A DNA stretch of 64,000 bases from Aradus depressus (taxonomy: Eukaryota > Arthropoda > Insecta > Hemiptera > Aradidae). Position numbers and translations under genes: made by a program. The notes under the pieces are model-generated. The model was given only the letters and a program-made list of their open reading frames with translations, had not been told where the DNA came from and did no database searches. Positions within the stretch are counted from its first letter, which is position 1, and each line of letters begins with the position of its first letter. This document shows, in pieces, positions 1-11,600 of the stretch. The stretch is taken from positions 60,063,251 to 60,127,250 of the forward strand of contig OY759215.1 of the NCBI GenBank assembly GCA_963662175.1. The letters run 5' to 3'.

Positions 1-86
1 AGTTTTATAAGTGACCGTACTATCAATTCAGATTTTATTATATTTTGATTTTCATATTTCAATAGTTTCGACTTCTCAATTTAAGA

Positions 87-118
<32 letters not shown>

Positions 119-314
119 ATTTCCAAGGTGAAAAACACACAACAAAGCTATTATTTGATACTTCGTAATAAAAACAATTTATTCATTAGCTGATTACTTT
201 TAATTTATAATTTAGTTTTATTTTTAATTATTATGATTTAAGAAAAATATATTTATAAAAACACAAATTATAGCCATAAGTTCATTTAAAAGTCCAATTA
301 CGAGTTCCTTGTTA

Positions 315-1424
315 TCAAAAATAATCCATCGGTTTATCTGAAGGAAATTTTTTTTTTTTAAATTTCTTGTGATTTTTAATTTTCTTTAATTTAGTGTGAT
401 TTTTAATTAAGCTTATTAGTTTTGGTATTTTAAAGTAAGCACTTTGTTTCTGTTTATTTTCATATTTGTATAACTTTATCTTCCGATATCTAATTCTCCT
501 AGAATTTGGCTGCAACATTACTTTATCTTTTCTTTTATTAGTTTTCTTTAATTTTTTCTTATCACAACTTTCTTGGCAAATAGGGCCCAAATTTCCTTTA
601 CAAATTTTCTTACAATTTATTTCTGTTAATTTTACTTTCAAAATAACGATATTTTTATTTTTTATTTTATCTTTGGATATTTTTGACAATTTATAACTTT
701 TTCTAATAAACCCTAGCCGACATAATGCATTAAACGGAATATAATCTTTATTTATTTCTTTGTTCAATTTTATTTTTCTAATTTCCTTTCTATTTTCCTT
801 TCTATTTGATTTGCTTTTACTTATTTCTAATTCATTTTTCTGAGCATTACCTATTTCATTTAATTTCTTTTTCTCAACTGTTATTAATTTATTTTCACAT
901 TTATTTTCAACTTCACTAAGATCTGTTTTTGTCTCCACTATTATTTCATTCGTGTTATTATTTTGTTGTTCCCCCATTAGTTGCTCTATATTTTTACTTA
1001 TTTGTATTTCACAAAACCCAAACCTTTGCTCAACCGACTCGATTATTTCTTTTTTATTAGTTTCTATCTTACAACTTAACTGTTGATTGAACTGTTCAAA
1101 TTGATTTTGCATACGAGCCATCATTTGCTCAAATTGGCTCGGATTAAACGGATTATCGTCTTTCTTTTTGTTTTCATCCTCATCCCCCGAATTCGACCTT
1201 CCTATAAGCGGACTCGTGACTGTCATAGAATTTTCTCCCGTTCCTTCTACAAATCCAGATTCCCGAACATCGCTATCTACGTCCCGGAGTCCTAATCCGC
1301 CGAGGCCACTCCCGATTCCGTCCATTCCTGCAGCTAATTCTCCCGCCTCCCCATCGTAAACAACCTCCGGACCTTGCTCTCCCGCCATGCTATGGGTCGA
1401 CTCACCTGTGTCCTCGTCCGCCAT
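315..1424 (-). CDS. gag-like ORF of an LTR retrotransposon
   Basis: A 369-codon open frame lies just downstream (minus strand) of a tRNA primer-binding site. The N-terminal third is acidic and Gly-rich. Residues ~95-165 are Gln/Asn-rich with a coiled-coil look (QFEQMMARMQNQFEQFNQQ), as at the start of many insect Ty3/gypsy Gag proteins. From ~residue 170 on it is strongly Lys-rich with no convincing CCHC knuckle; the only cysteine cluster is around CKKICKGNLGPICQESC. No protease or reverse transcriptase follows, because the window ends at 1. The frame may be a Gag fused to another part of the element by an internal deletion. It is not a host gene. Confidence 0.55.
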   Translation of the reverse strand: MADEDTGESTHSMAGEQGPEVVYDGEAGELAAGMDGIGSGLGGLGLRDVDSDVRESGFVEGTGENSMTVTSPLIGRSNSGDEDENKKKDDNPFNPSQFEQMMARMQNQFEQFNQQLSCKIETNKKEIIESVEQRFGFCEIQISKNIEQLMGEQQNNNTNEIIVETKTDLSEVENKCENKLITVEKKKLNEIGNAQKNELEISKSKSNRKENRKEIRKIKLNKEINKDYIPFNALCRLGFIRKSYKLSKISKDKIKNKNIVILKVKLTEINCKKICKGNLGPICQESCDKKKLKKTNKRKDKVMLQPNSRRIRYRKIKLYKYENKQKQSAYFKIPKLISLIKNHTKLKKIKNHKKFKKKKFPSDKPMDYF

Positions 1425-1564
1425 CTTGCTTCACAAATCTATCCTCTATAATAAATATAATACATAAAATATATTACAGCAATTTCTAAACTATAAACTG
1501 GACAACTCAAAAAAATTTTTTTTTTTTTTTTTTTTTCTCTATTCCATCATTTTTATTGCCAAAA

Positions 1565-1656
1565 CGTTGGGCGCCAATGAAACAATTACTAAGTTCTCAT
1601 TAAATTTATTCCTTTTTAAAATTGCCCCACGTTGGGCGCCAATGAAACAATTACTA
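1565..1656 (-). repeat. Duplicated LTR-end/PBS junction
   Basis: A 27-bp block (cgttgggcgccaatgaaaca and the next seven bases) occurs at 1565-1591 and again at 1630-1656. It spans the LTR terminus and the primer-binding site. The inner copy retains only part of the tRNA match. This looks like a small tandem duplication or a replication slip at the junction. Confidence 0.7.
1624..1641 (-). other. Primer-binding site, tRNA-Lys(CUU) type
   Basis: The plus strand reads gccccacgttgggcgcca, which equals the last 15 nt of insect tRNA-Lys(CUU) plus CCA. On the minus strand it is therefore a perfect 18-nt primer-binding site. It sits one base from a TG-starting terminus (tgaaac at 1643), as expected at an LTR boundary, and 200 bp upstream of the gag-like ORF on the same strand. 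Confidence 0.8.
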
Positions 1657-2243
1657 GTTCCTCTTTATTTCTTATTTATCTTGTTGAAAAAAACTAGTTA
1701 TGGGAAATGAATTCTTTTAATAAAAAAATTGATAAATAGAGTTTTTATTTTTTTTGTTTTGTTTTTTAAATCTTTACATAAATTGGAGACATGATCATAT
1801 AACATTTATTTGTTTTATTTTTTTATAATTAATTTTTTTTTTCACTCACTTGGTCACCATCTGTCCTCCAATCCTTCTCCACTGCTCTTCTTAGTTCATC
1901 ATACGGCTCTCCGATCCTTCCTTTATTTTTCCATCAATCTGCCTTTTTTCCTGACTTCCTCCAGACTTCTAACTCCAAAAACAAACTCTTCACTACTCCA
2001 GCGAACTCTCTCATAAAAAACGAACCGTCCACTTCCACTCTCTCTCTCTCTCCAACCACAATCTTCCTCCTTCACTCTCTGTCTCCAACCACAACCTTCC
2101 TCCTTCACTCTCTATCGCCAACCACAACTTCCCACAACCTTCCTCCTTCACTATCTATATCCAACTCCCGACACACTCGTTTCCCCCTCCTTCCACTGTT
2201 CTCTCTCTCTTCCCCCACCCTGCTTAAGTCCTCAGTACTGACA
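1643..2243 (-). mobile_element. Probable 5' LTR of the minus-strand retrotransposon
   Basis: The segment starts with tgaaac next to the primer site, and a candidate outer end (...gtactgaca, 2243) would give TG...CA ends and ~600 bp. It contains polypyrimidine, ~35-bp imperfect repeats (ccaaccacaa...cttcctccttcactctct) at about 2035-2150. The outer boundary is inferred; the second LTR lies outside the window and no target duplication can be checked. Confidence 0.4.
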
Positions 2244-2510
2244 TCCCGTTAATGGCTTTATTATATTTCTTTATTTATTAAAATACCCCCCCTTATTTCT
2301 ACATGTTACAATATATATATTTATTTTTGTAAAAAAATACTCGAATATGAATGATTTACTTATAAAGGTAAGAAAATACGTCAATAATTAAAAAAGAAAG
2401 AAAGAATTTCTGAAGCAACCCATTTTTGCACTAATCTGCTTTTTGCTATCACCCTTTCATTGCATTAGTAAATATGTATACCCAAATATTACCTTTTTTT
2501 ATTTGTTTAG

Positions 2511-2657
2511 GTTGGCTTCTTCTTGGAGGGATAATGTTCATTAGTGCCTCAGTACTGGGCCTCTTCCCCAAAACTCTTCCACGGGCGGCCCTCCGAAGAA
2601 ACATGTCCATGGAGAAGACCAAAGAACTGGAGGAAGAGCTACCTGCCTCTTTGCACG
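2511..2657 (+). CDS. OATP exon A (TM6)
   Basis: The exon is preceded by tttgtttag and followed by gtaact. It starts with the last two bases of a Gly codon and ends in phase 1. It encodes GWLLLGGIMFISASVLGLFP, which is TM6 of the family, then KTLP and a basic/acidic cytosolic segment (RRNMSMEKTKELEEELPAS). It is the first exon present in the window. Confidence 0.9.
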
Positions 2658-5600
2658 GTAACTTATAACTATCTACACCAAGTACCACTAAACCCTTTGA
2701 GCACACCCTCCTTGGTGGTTCTTCTCTTCTGCTACGACTGGGGTCGCCTTCTCTACCCCCGTCCATCGATAATATCACCGCCGTCTTCTGTGATAAGTCG
2801 CTTGCTAGTCCCCTTTCCTTTGAGCTCTGAATCGAGCTCCCCATTTCGTCGCACTGGTATGCATGAGCCCGACTTTACTGTGGTCCTAAGACTTATCAAC
2901 TCAGTTTTTGTTATATGGGGTAGGGTTTCTAAGGAGAACCTGACTTCTCACAGCTCGGGACCATCTAAGTCCCATCCGAAGGACGGTGTGCTCATAGCTT
3001 TTTTTACCTCCCAGACAAAAACTTAGGTATCTCTACTCTGTTTCGTCCTTCCATCTCCTTAAGCTCTCTGGTAACCTTGTCTGAAAATGTTGGCATATTG
3101 GTTAATTCGCTCATCCCAAATCTCTTTCCTTATTTATTATAATTTTTTGGGTTTTCTATCAATATTTACTCCAAGTACGAATCGTTCTCCTTCTTTCTTC
3201 ATTTATTATTTATTTCATTGTTCTTTTGTCGCACTGGTGGATATGAGCCCCTGCCGGGTTTGGTCTCTCTTATGTCCATCTCAAGGGGACAGAATGAGTC
3301 GGGCCCGTCACTTTATAAATTTTTCTTACCAGTAACTTGTATTTCCCCATTTTTTTCTTCTAAATCCCCTACTCAAATAGATCTACCTACGTCCCTGAAA
3401 CTAGTGCCTATTTCTGGTATGTGCAAAGGTGTGAATGGGTTAGTTACTTTCCAACAATCCCGAAATACATTTCTAAGTCAGTCTTTTCATAGATGACGTG
3501 GCAAGATTTATATGATTTGGTGTCACTCTAATTGGTTTAACGGCCTGCAAATTAATAATTAAAGCTACATCAAGAAGAAGAAGGTAGAGAGATGTGGCTT
3601 GTGGTCGAATAAAACAACTTGTGGAATTTCTGCCAAGCTTTCGGCACTGAGTGTACCTTCTTCAGGGCCTGCAGTAACATATATAAAATATAACTAATAT
3701 CCTAATGTTGATCTCTTCTATTTCTTATTACATCATTGGTCAACCCTTCCCTAATTAAAGCTACATCGTTTGGGGAAATGGTAAACTAATGAGGGAATTT
3801 CGTTCACTCTGAGAACTCCACAGTCCAATGAACGCAGAGTTGTCAAGCTTTACTCGACCTAATGTTGTTGTTGGAAAAAACAAAACACACTTTCATACCT
3901 TCTAAAAACTTTCGTACATTCTAAAAACCTCAGGGCTTTCCAGAACTTGTACAATACTGAATTCTTTAAACTAATTATTACTTTTATTTTTAAAGTAATT
4001 ATAAAATTCTTCATAACATTTTGAAACATAACTCTGTACGGTAAATTATCGTCTGGCGGATAGGTACACATGTTTGATGCTTTGGCAAAATATCTTACCA
4101 GGGGTGTTGATATATCAGCGGTTGTTCAGTATGATCCGCAGGTTTTTTTCCTAATATCGTTATCGTTTATCGATGTTTCGCAAAACATAGTTGTTTATTA
4201 TACATAAAATCTGTTTACTGCAGTTGTAGCTAAGCAGCGTACATCCGTATTTCGGTGTAAAATGTAGAGAAATTGGAATGTTCATGTGTTTCCAGAAGGA
4301 GGGAGTTGCAAGCTTGTTGTTAACGTATAAATAGAGATCTCACAATCTGAAAGGCTACAGTAACTTTCCAGTTTCATATCTATTATCTGTCTACTTCTCT
4401 GTTCTCCATCCCACAACTTTTTTTTTTTTCTTTAACATGGCCTTTTAACTTTGCGTACTTTATGTGTCGTTTGAGGTCGATTTACTACTGCACGCGATGA
4501 GCGTTTGTGTCATTTTCTATCGGTGGTCAATGAACGGTTTTCTCAATTGTGTGATTTGTGCGGGTCTTTTAATAAGTGATACGGCATGTTTTGTAAAGGA
4601 CAACTCGCTGAACAACGTGCCCGTGTCAAGTGTGGTGGAATTTTTCCTCAGATAAACAGTCATGAAAAGATATGTGGTGCTGCTGTCAGAGATGGTGATA
4701 ATTATATGGAGGATGAATTACCGTTCGAAATTATATCTAGATCAACTCCTGCAGGTGGGAAAAGATTTGGGATTATAAAGATGAGTTTCAATTGAGAACA
4801 GCCCCGCAAGGGGTGCTTTGGTAAAATATCTTATCAGGAGTGTTCAACCTCTGGATAAAATAGGTAGGTATAACGTTTAGTAACGAAATGTTAACATTCC
4901 GAGGATATGTGCCCTTTATGGGGGGCCCCTTAACAGTGAGCGGTTATATAATACAATATCAGGGGTTGTTCAGAGTAATAGGGTTAACCTTTACACAGAC
5001 CCACTGCATTATTTCCACAGTTGTTAACACTCATCAAAATAGTGTGTAATCAAGAAAAATGTGAGAAACAAAAGAGTGTTGATACCTATTGCCCTGCTAT
5101 CCCCTCTCCTTCCTAGGCCCTACATAAATAATTCGCAAAACCCCTTCACTTGTAACTTCCAACATCTCCTCCTTGTGTAGTAACGTGTTTTCGTTTCACA
5201 ACAAATCTCACCCTTCTAGAAAACCTAGCATCCCGCCCAACAATGAATTTCTCACCTGCTAAGAAGACGATCCATGAGAGACAGTTCTACACTCAACCTT
5301 CTGTGGATAGCCGTGACTAGCAATGCTTACAAGACTGATCCTTTGAGGCGAGGTGTTTTGGAGAGAATATTTCAATATTTGAAATTATTTTAAAATTTTT
5401 TGGGTTATTGAAAATATATGAAACGGTCCAAATTAACCCTCTTTCTTCAATTTTGGATAAGCGCGGTTGGGTTAAAAGCTTTTTTAACCAACTAGCGAAT
5501 CACACTAAATGTTCAGCCATGGGACATGATTATGTCAACAATTATAAGTGTTAATTGTGAAGTAAGTACACCGTTCACTACCTGCTGTGCGTACATTTTG

Positions 5601-8600
5601 GTGTTTTAGTGCTCACAGGGTTTAGAGGAAAACGAAGTTTTCACCAAAATGTGACATAGAAGAAGGGGTGAAGAGAAGGGGACCCCGAAGGAAGGCTTGC
5701 TCACAGGGTTTCGAGGAAAACGAAGTTCCCGGCAAAATGTGAGATCGAAGAAGGGGGGAAGAGAAGTGGACCCTGAAGGAGGGTATGCTCACCGGGTTGC
5801 TTTAAGCAAAAAATTACACTACGTAACAAAATTTGACCAAGTCTTTGTTTATCTTAGTTTTTTAGTGTTTAATGCTTAATTTGATGATGCTGATTATGAA
5901 TATACAAGTAGTTTTTTTTAGGTGTCTTAAGTTTTTTTCAATTTTCTTAAAAGCTACTAATATTACGTGTTTACTTAATATAACTAGAGTCCTATAGAAG
6001 AAATCTAACATACAGTAGCTCAAGAATTGGTAGGAATAAGAGCAAAAATATAGAATAACATTGAATGTTCATACAAGAATAGTGTCTTTTAAAAATGTAC
6101 ATGAGAACGGCCTTTCCTCTTATGTTTCTCTGACCCCACTGCACGCGCTATACTCCATATATAGTCTCCCATCATAGCACAGTCCCAACGTCCTCGATAC
6201 CTTCTTTCCATGCAGTGAATGTTTTGGTGAAAGCGTTCACCGTGTTCCTCGCTTACAGCTCCTAAATTTGGCCTAAAGAAGTCAATATGAGAAAACAAGT
6301 AATGCATTTTCACAGACATTCTACATCCAAGAACATGGTAACTCTGTATCAAATTGTCTATCAGTTACATGTAATTCTCACTTCTGTTGTTGCACCACCG
6401 TTCTAAATGCAGCCTAAGCATTTCCTTCATCAAGAATTATTGCATCTACAAGTTCTTTTGACTTTAACATGACACGAATCTGAGGTCCGGTGAAAATTCC
6501 ACCTTTTATTTTTGCTTCACTTATCTTGGGGAACACTTGTCTGATAACTTCTACTTGAGCGCCATTGGTCTGGATCATGAGTAATTTTAATGCGCTCAAA
6601 GAGACCGTAAACATAATTACAAAAATTTATTATATATGGATTTTCGTCCATTTGGTAAAAGCACGCAAAATCCTCATGCCTTACCCTATATTTTGCAGGA
6701 TTTATCAAGCAAGTTGTATTCCTTAAGACGGGATGCAAGGAGTTCAGTCTTTGATTTGGTTAGTTGCAACTCCCTTACAAGGTCATCCAATTTTTGTTGA
6801 GTAAAGAGCTGTGTTTCCAAACTCTCATGACTAAAACTATTTTCACTGTCTTCACTTGAAGTCTTTACTTCCTCTTCACTACTCTGTTTTGGCGGTCATG
6901 GAATTGGCAGCTCTTCACTATGTGGTACTAGAGCAATAGATGACGGTACGCTAGGATATGGAATATTGTATAATATCCACCATACAAAAGTAACAGTTGT
7001 CGTGATGATTTGTAGGCTCTCGCCATATTCGAGGAATTGCAAACGGCATACATTTTCTTGTTCCACGTAACCAACCCTCTAAAGTAGACCGGCAGCTGCC
7101 ATAAGTCACAAGGGGAGACCATGTAACATGTTGGTCTTGAACATGCACACCGAAATAAGCATAACATAACAAAACATGTCTGCTGGCAATTTACAATTTC
7201 TGGATGATGACATTTTACGTTAAAAGACAACAATCAACTTTACTTTTAACCAAAGAACTGCAACTACACTCACAAACAACAGGAAGACATTATGTGAAAA
7301 ACATCGAGGTTATATTGTTGGTTTGTAACAGAAGTCAATATATTGAAACCTTCCAGCTTTATATTATTAAAGTTGGAACACCACGTTAGAGCCATATACT
7401 GGTGATTAGTTTGAACAACTATGAATGATTGCTAGAGAAAGCGGTAAATTTGAAATTATTAAGAAACCGTTAAAATATCGAAAATAATTGACGTCTGTAA
7501 AAATGAATGGCATATTGGCGTTCAGCACATTACTTTCATACACTAAACACAAAGAAATATATATAAATATTTTTTTGTTACGTAGTTATCTGACGCTCTG
7601 AAGGTCAGGATTACCGAATGAAGAACAAACTTATCCGGCCTTTTGATTTATTTGCAAAATTCTGGTAAATTTAAAGAAGAAAAAAACAATCCCAATTGCT
7701 GTGCCAACGAAAGCCATTTTAAGAAAAGAAATCAAAGGTGAGGACAAGATGCTTTTTTAGAACCAGGTTCCCTTTTTTTTAATCTAGAGTTTACTCATTT
7801 TTACTCTTTCGTTTTTCTTTCCTACAGAAACCATTGATCGTCTTTATAACCATGGAGATGTTGATGTAAATGTAATCGCTAAAAGTGTAATTGAAGGGTC
7901 TTCCTCAAGTTCAAGCTCAACAGAAGAACTTGCCGGATCAGATAATGACGAAAAATCAATGAGAAATGCACTTCAGGAAATAAAAAAATTTACAAACCGA
8001 AAGTTCACTGAAGAGAACGAAAGAAGATATGGAGAGCCTACTGAAGAAAGAAATGAGTGTTTTCGAAAACAAACTTAAACTTTGTGTACAGATTATTGCT
8101 AACAATTCCACCGACCAGCGTAGAGCCGAAAGGGCCTTTTCTGCGGTTGACTTTTGTACCAAGCTGAGGTCAAGATTAGGCGATAACTGTTTGGAAACAG
8201 TATGCTTTTTAAGAGGATATTTTTCAGCATAAATATGTTAACTGTAAAATTGAGTTGTATTTTTTTTTTCATAAATCATTTTCTCAAACTTACGTATTTA
8301 GTTGTTATTTTAATCAATCCCAAAAATCCCGTTAATACCGGGATTGAAAGAGTTGAATCCCGAAATTTCGGGATCAAGCCCAATCCCGGGATTGCAATCC
8401 CTAATCGAGAAACATGACTTGGAGTTTAAGTATAGAGGGCGACTCAATAAATATATCTAAAAAGAAGATTTTGATTGACATGGAAATAAGGTTAACAGAA
8501 CGAAAAAGAACAAATAAATAATAATGTAGGTATATAATAAACTTCCTGAAACGTCTGTAATTATTTATATTTCTTTTGTTCCTTTCAGATATGATGAGGA

Positions 8601-11600
8601 CCTTCAAAAGATTGATCTGTAACCCAACTTTGATGTGCAACAATTTTGCCGCGATATTTTACTTCATGGGCTACATGCCCTATTGGATTTTTATGCCCAA
8701 ATATATAGAAATAATGTACAAACAATCGGCTTCTAGTGCCAGTCTTATTACAGGTAAAAATGTCTTATTTATTCTAATATATACTAATGTATAATTGTCT
8801 AGGGTGTATCTCCCCCCCTCCCCCCTTACTTGATAGATGATCTTTCAAGTCGAAACTTGAACACTTATATTATGTTCCACGGGACAGAAGCCGGCTTTTC
8901 GTTTTTTTCATGGTTATGTCGGGGCCGAAATATAAAATTAGTGCTAACTCTTCACGGTTGATCGAATTTTCATAAAATTTCACACAATTTTTTTTCAAAG
9001 TTAATTTCCCCCTATCTTATTTGTCTGATAAATTTAATAACTACTCCCTTATTACTGCAATCTTCTGTAATGTCCTGTTCAGTCTGCCCTATTTTAAAAG
9101 AATTTAAGTTTGGAAAATTTCACGAAGACCCAATAATTAAAAAATAGCTTCACCCATCCCCGTTCGGTAATTTGTGATACCGCATTGCCTGTTCCTATAT
9201 TGGACCTTCCTTGAAATATCCTGCAAGTTTTGTGAATCAATCAGTCTAACAGTCAACTTTAAAAAAAGCTAGCAGAAATTTTATGTTTTCGGTCCCTCCC
9301 CCCGTTCAAAATTTTGAGATGCCAAACGACCCATGTTTGAACCGGGCTTAAAGGGGTGCGTGAAATAAATTGAATTTCGTTTAAATCTGATAAAGTGTTA
9401 AAGAGCTAATACTTATTTTGTTTCCGGTCACCCACAACTCATACCTTCAAATTTTTTAGATGAAATTTGTCCTAGGTTTGTACTGAGCTCATAAGGACCT
9501 ATGTACTTGAGAAATTTGAACGAATATACCATCAACCACCAGCACTCATTTCATGTTTTGCCCCTCACCTCCCCATAACTCCCCCTCCGTTGAGATGCCA
9601 CATAGCCTATATTCTAAGTTAAACGATCCTTTAAAGGCCCTCCAAATTTCTTGAATATACGTTCAGCCATTTCCCTCTTGAAGCTCATACAAACATACAT
9701 TTATACAAATAAAAAAACTGTTGGTCTGTCTCTGAGGCCTTTGTATAACATGGAAGGAATTTCTGATCAAATAAAAAAATAATTCTGACAGTATGCATAA
9801 TACACTTTCATTTCTATACATTTATATTGTGGCGATACTGAATGTTCAGTTCTCCACATTTAATGATATTCAAATTATAGTTACAATGAGTAGAGAGAAA
9901 GGAATGAATAAAGGGCAAATATGATTTAGTTAACGGAACATTGGGAGTGTAAAATAAAATTGGGATGGTGTTTGTCCAACGGGTACAAGTGCAGGGAAGC
10001 AGAACTAAGAGCCGGCACTGGTGCAGTAACGAAGATATCGGACGGTACAAGCCGACGAACCCGAACCGGAGACAAGACGGGAGTATTGCGATAGAGTGTT
10101 GTCCGGAGAGGGTGTAGGCCAAGTTTCATGGAGGGCATTCTACGTAGGACCTAACGAGTTAGAAAGTACAGCTCATCATTGTAGAATCTTTTCCGACCTT
10201 TTCTTTTTACATATAAAAAAAAAATGTTGTGTGGATTGCCATGGTCACATACAATCTGCCAGACTCGAGATGGAAGAGGTCCTACAAGTTTTCTCTGATG
10301 GACGGACAAAGAGAGGAGTAACGAGGACACAAGACCAACCCGGCACAGGACACACCAAGACGTCGACACGTTGCGCATCCATCAGCGTGGCTCAACGAAG
10401 AAATAATTTGAAAAGGTTTTTGCGAACTGTTTTTTTTTACTGAGGACAGAATTATATTTTTTGATTGCTTAAACTAATATGCATGCTAGTTTATTTCATT
10501 ATAGTTCTTAGTCCATGAATCCAATATGAGTAAATCTGAATATAAGATCGTATATAATGTATTATGTTTGTTGTGTTTTTTTTTTATGTACCTTTCTCGC
10601 TATCTACCTGCTGAAAAGTAGAATCCATACCCTTGAGATACATAATTTTTTTTACATTCATTTTGTTTCAGTTAATTGTTTTGTACGGAGGTTTTAGATA
10701 TAAAACATTTATTGATTCCTGTCCGCGTTCCTTAACTTGGAAGTTGTCTTCTGGGCGCAGCTCCTTGTGTTTACTGGGAGGCTGCTGACCGCCTGTTTCT
10801 TTATGTCTAGGTACGGTTGGCCTGGTGTTCTCCGCCTGTGGTATCCTCATCAGTGGTCTTGTCATCACCAAGTACAAACCCCGAGCCCGTCCTCTGGCCT
10901 TGTGGAACGTGGTGGTCGGCGGGATATCCGCTCTGGGTCTTGTATCCTACGCCTACCTCGGCTGCCCCACCAATGATACACAGGGAATCATTTTACAGTC
11001 TGGAGAGTAAGTCATTGCCGCTAGCTGTACTAAATTAAAAGCTGTAACTGCAGTACAGGTTACGAGTTAAGGCAGTTCAGGGTGCGTCCTATTAACTAAA
11101 AATAAACAAAATTACAATTTAAAAATATTACAGTCAAAAATTCAATATTCCCTCACGTTAAAGGGTTTTATAGGCCAATTTCAAATCTACCTTATTTTAT
11201 TTTCATTTTTTGTCGCTTCATCTGCTTTGGTAAATGTATCTGAGCTATCTACAGGTTGCCAGGTTCCAAACGACCATCAGTAGCCGGAAGAAATATTATA
11301 TTTAATTTATATTGACACCGATAGGAATCGGACGCTCGAACTCTCTATTGGTGGACAGAAATGACTTTGAACATCGTCTGAGACTCAGGAGGTGACCAGG
11401 CAGATAATAAATCTGACCAGGGACAGAACGAAGACCAGTGTGTTGCATGAAAAGAATCACATTGACTAAAATTTAATAATGTTATATTTTTTCTTTATAA
11501 AGAAAACTAAATATATAAATTGTAAGTAAAAAAATCACCAAGAAAAGAATGAATTCATAAAATTACGAAGAAATAATGAGACGCACCGACCAAGAACGAG

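Noticed and set aside
2449..2844. Minus-strand ORF over OATP exon A
   Set aside because: It is the antisense shadow of exon A and a SINE fragment; no family features.
9814..10443. Candidate gene from overlapping frames on both strands
   Set aside because: No conserved motif, no splice-consistent extension, frames overlap mutually; left as non-coding.
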